Made by a program: the position numbers and the translations under genes. This document shows, piece by piece, positions 13,006-14,261 of a stretch of 14,261 bases of DNA. Location: assembly GCA_035375865.1 (NCBI GenBank), contig DAOSQO010000054.1, positions 1 to 14,261 of the forward strand. Reading direction: 5' to 3'. Source of the stretch: BRH-c25 sp029553855 (GTDB taxonomy: Bacteria > Bacillota > Clostridia > Lutisporales > Lutisporaceae). The notes beneath the pieces were generated by a model. That model had not been told where the DNA came from and made no database searches. It was given only the letters and a program-made list of their open reading frames with translations. Position 1 is the stretch's first letter. Each line of letters opens with the position of its first letter.

Positions 13006-14261
13006 GTGAAAGTAAAAAAAACCATACTGATTCATATAATAATTACTGCAATTGTTCTAATGTCTTTTCCTCTAGATGCCGTTACGGTTTATGCGGATAT
13101 CACGGTTCCTGACACAATACGGATAGGCTTGAGTTTCGGACAAGCCCAGGCGAATTTATTCAATCTCGAAAGTGAAACAGGTATGAGTATATTTTCTTAT
13201 GGTAACGGTACATACAAGGATTTATTGAAAATGAACGCCCCTTCAATTATAAAAATACGCAGGGACGAATATTACAACGTAGTAAACGGCAAAAAAAATG
13301 AGATAAACTATGTGAGAGCAGCAAGGTATGAGGGAGAAGTAATCGGACCATACCATATACAGATAGGTAATATATATGCTGATATAGAGGCGGCCAGAAA
13401 GGTTATGAATCGGGTTTCCTCTGTTGCTCCGTCGGTATTTTTGGCATATGAGGGAGGATGGAAAGTCTGGTCCCAGCTTTACCTGGATGAAAGCGAATGT
13501 CTTAAGCAAATCAAGGTTATGCAGAATGAAATAGGCGATGTAGGCTATTCGATAATATATCCCGATAAAAAAAGAATACAGGTTCTTGATGGTATCACCG
13601 GCCGGACGATACTATTGCTGAACAGCGAAGAAAAAATAAAAGTTATACCCGGAGAGGTACCGGGGAAGGTCAGTGCGCTGAAATATAAAGGGAAAAAGTA
13701 CAGGGGAAGCATGATAATGCAGAGCCTTGCAGGAAGCAATGTTACTTTGATAAACGAACTTCCTCTTGAACAGTATTTGTACAGCGTTGTACCTTCTGAA
13801 ATGCCCTCAGCCTGGCATCCGGAGGCATTGAAGGCCCAGGCTGTGGCCTCAAGGAATTACACCCTTGCGACAATCGGCAGGCATAGAGACCAAGGCTTTG
13901 ACCTCTGCAGCACTGAGCACTGTCAGGCATATTGCGGCCTGGAGCAAGAAAAAGAAAGTTCTGCAGAAGCCGTAAATTCAACCAAAGGGAAAGTACTTAT
14001 CTGCAATGGAAGTATTATATCTGCCTTTTACCATTCCAGCAGCGGAGGGCACACTGAAGACAGCGAGAATGTGTGGGGTACAATTATTGACTATATAAGG
14101 GGAGTCGAGGATAAATACAGCCTCGGAAGTCCCCACGATAACTGGACCCTTGAGCTGAGCAGAGCAGATATTAAAGAAAAGCTTAAACAGGCAAATATTG
14201 ATTTGGGTGATATATTAGATATAAGAATTCTGGAAGTTAGTAACTATGGCAGAGTAACCAA
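13006..14261 (+). CDS. SpoIID/LytB-domain protein, 3' end outside window
   Basis: The frame opens with a GTG at 13006, with GAAGGAGG 7 bases before it, and stays open to the window edge (418 codons). A signal peptide or anchor (about 1-28, ending V-Y-A) is followed by about 200 residues without a motif I recognise, including a possible peptidoglycan-binding region (GPYHIQIGNIYADIEAARKV resembles an SPOR-like repeat). The SpoIID/LytB domain begins near 255. VVPSEMPSAWHPEALKAQAV has the Glu (residue 265) that corresponds to the catalytic residue of SpoIID. LCSTEHCQAYCG and FYHSSSGGHTEDSENVW supply the other conserved parts. SpoIID is a lytic transglycosylase needed for engulfment in sporulation; relatives, LytB included, act on the vegetative wall. 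Position after ruvB-queH fits a housekeeping clostridial paralogue rather than the engulfment spoIID itself. Confidence 0.92.
   Translation, partial: MKVKKTILIHIIITAIVLMSFPLDAVTVYADITVPDTIRIGLSFGQAQANLFNLESETGMSIFSYGNGTYKDLLKMNAPSIIKIRRDEYYNVVNGKKNEINYVRAARYEGEVIGPYHIQIGNIYADIEAARKVMNRVSSVAPSVFLAYEGGWKVWSQLYLDESECLKQIKVMQNEIGDVGYSIIYPDKKRIQVLDGITGRTILLLNSEEKIKVIPGEVPGKVSALKYKGKKYRGSMIMQSLAGSNVTLINELPLEQYLYSVVPSEMPSAWHPEALKAQAVASRNYTLATIGRHRDQGFDLCSTEHCQAYCGLEQEKESSAEAVNSTKGKVLICNGSIISAFYHSSSGGHTEDSENVWGTIIDYIRGVEDKYSLGSPHDNWTLELSRADIKEKLKQANIDLGDILDIRILEVSNYGRVT

Overview
The window looks like a chromosome segment from a spore-forming clostridial Firmicute. The outer genes use AGA/AGG arginine and ATA isoleucine codons heavily, carry strong AGGAGG-type ribosome sites, and include two sporulation-type proteins: a BofC-like anchored protein and a SpoIID/LytB-family protein. 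The order yebC - (bofC-like) - ruvC - ruvA - ruvB - queH - DUF2905 - spoIID-like reads as a conserved housekeeping neighbourhood. Naming the genus from this sequence alone would be a guess.

Layout. Positions 2-670 hold the 3' part of yebC on the plus strand. From about 740 to about 8750 every convincing gene is on the minus strand, and most of this stretch is visibly richer in G+C. For example, the 60-base line at 4081 has 36 G+C by hand count, against 22 in the line at 12001. I read this as an inserted accessory island. In its own reading direction it holds a LuxR-type regulator fused to a 12-helix MFS-like membrane domain (8578-7169), closed by a good terminator. A five-gene co-directional set follows: a two-helix protein with a PH-like domain, a polytopic membrane protein with half a zinc ribbon, a secreted/anchored coiled-coil protein (4-base overlap with the previous gene), a DUF4352-type lipoprotein, and a large lipoprotein. 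Beyond them lie remnants that look like a second, decayed copy of the same module: the last 15 codons of a DUF4352-type gene with its following spacer (929-993), and the first codons of another zinc-ribbon gene, cut off at about 747.

Positions 8579-8987 are intergenic, with a hairpin over the regulator's ribosome site, a 25-bp dyad, and a possible forespore-type promoter in front of the bofC-like gene (8988-9647). Positions 9660-10007 hold a tandem repeat of about 107 bp whose unit folds into two long hairpins. A 100-N scaffold gap (9853-9952) sits inside it, and the flanks of the gap join seamlessly across one unit, so the copy number is unknown.

From 10087 to the right edge is a tight plus-strand operon. 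RuvC, RuvA and RuvB form the Holliday-junction resolvasome. QueH makes queuosine in tRNA. A DUF2905 membrane protein and a SpoIID/LytB peptidoglycan-cleaving protein (cut by the window end) follow.

The most interesting part is the minus-strand island. Its products are all predicted at the membrane or cell surface and most match no function I can name. It may be an undescribed envelope-associated module under a membrane-integrated regulator; that function is inference.
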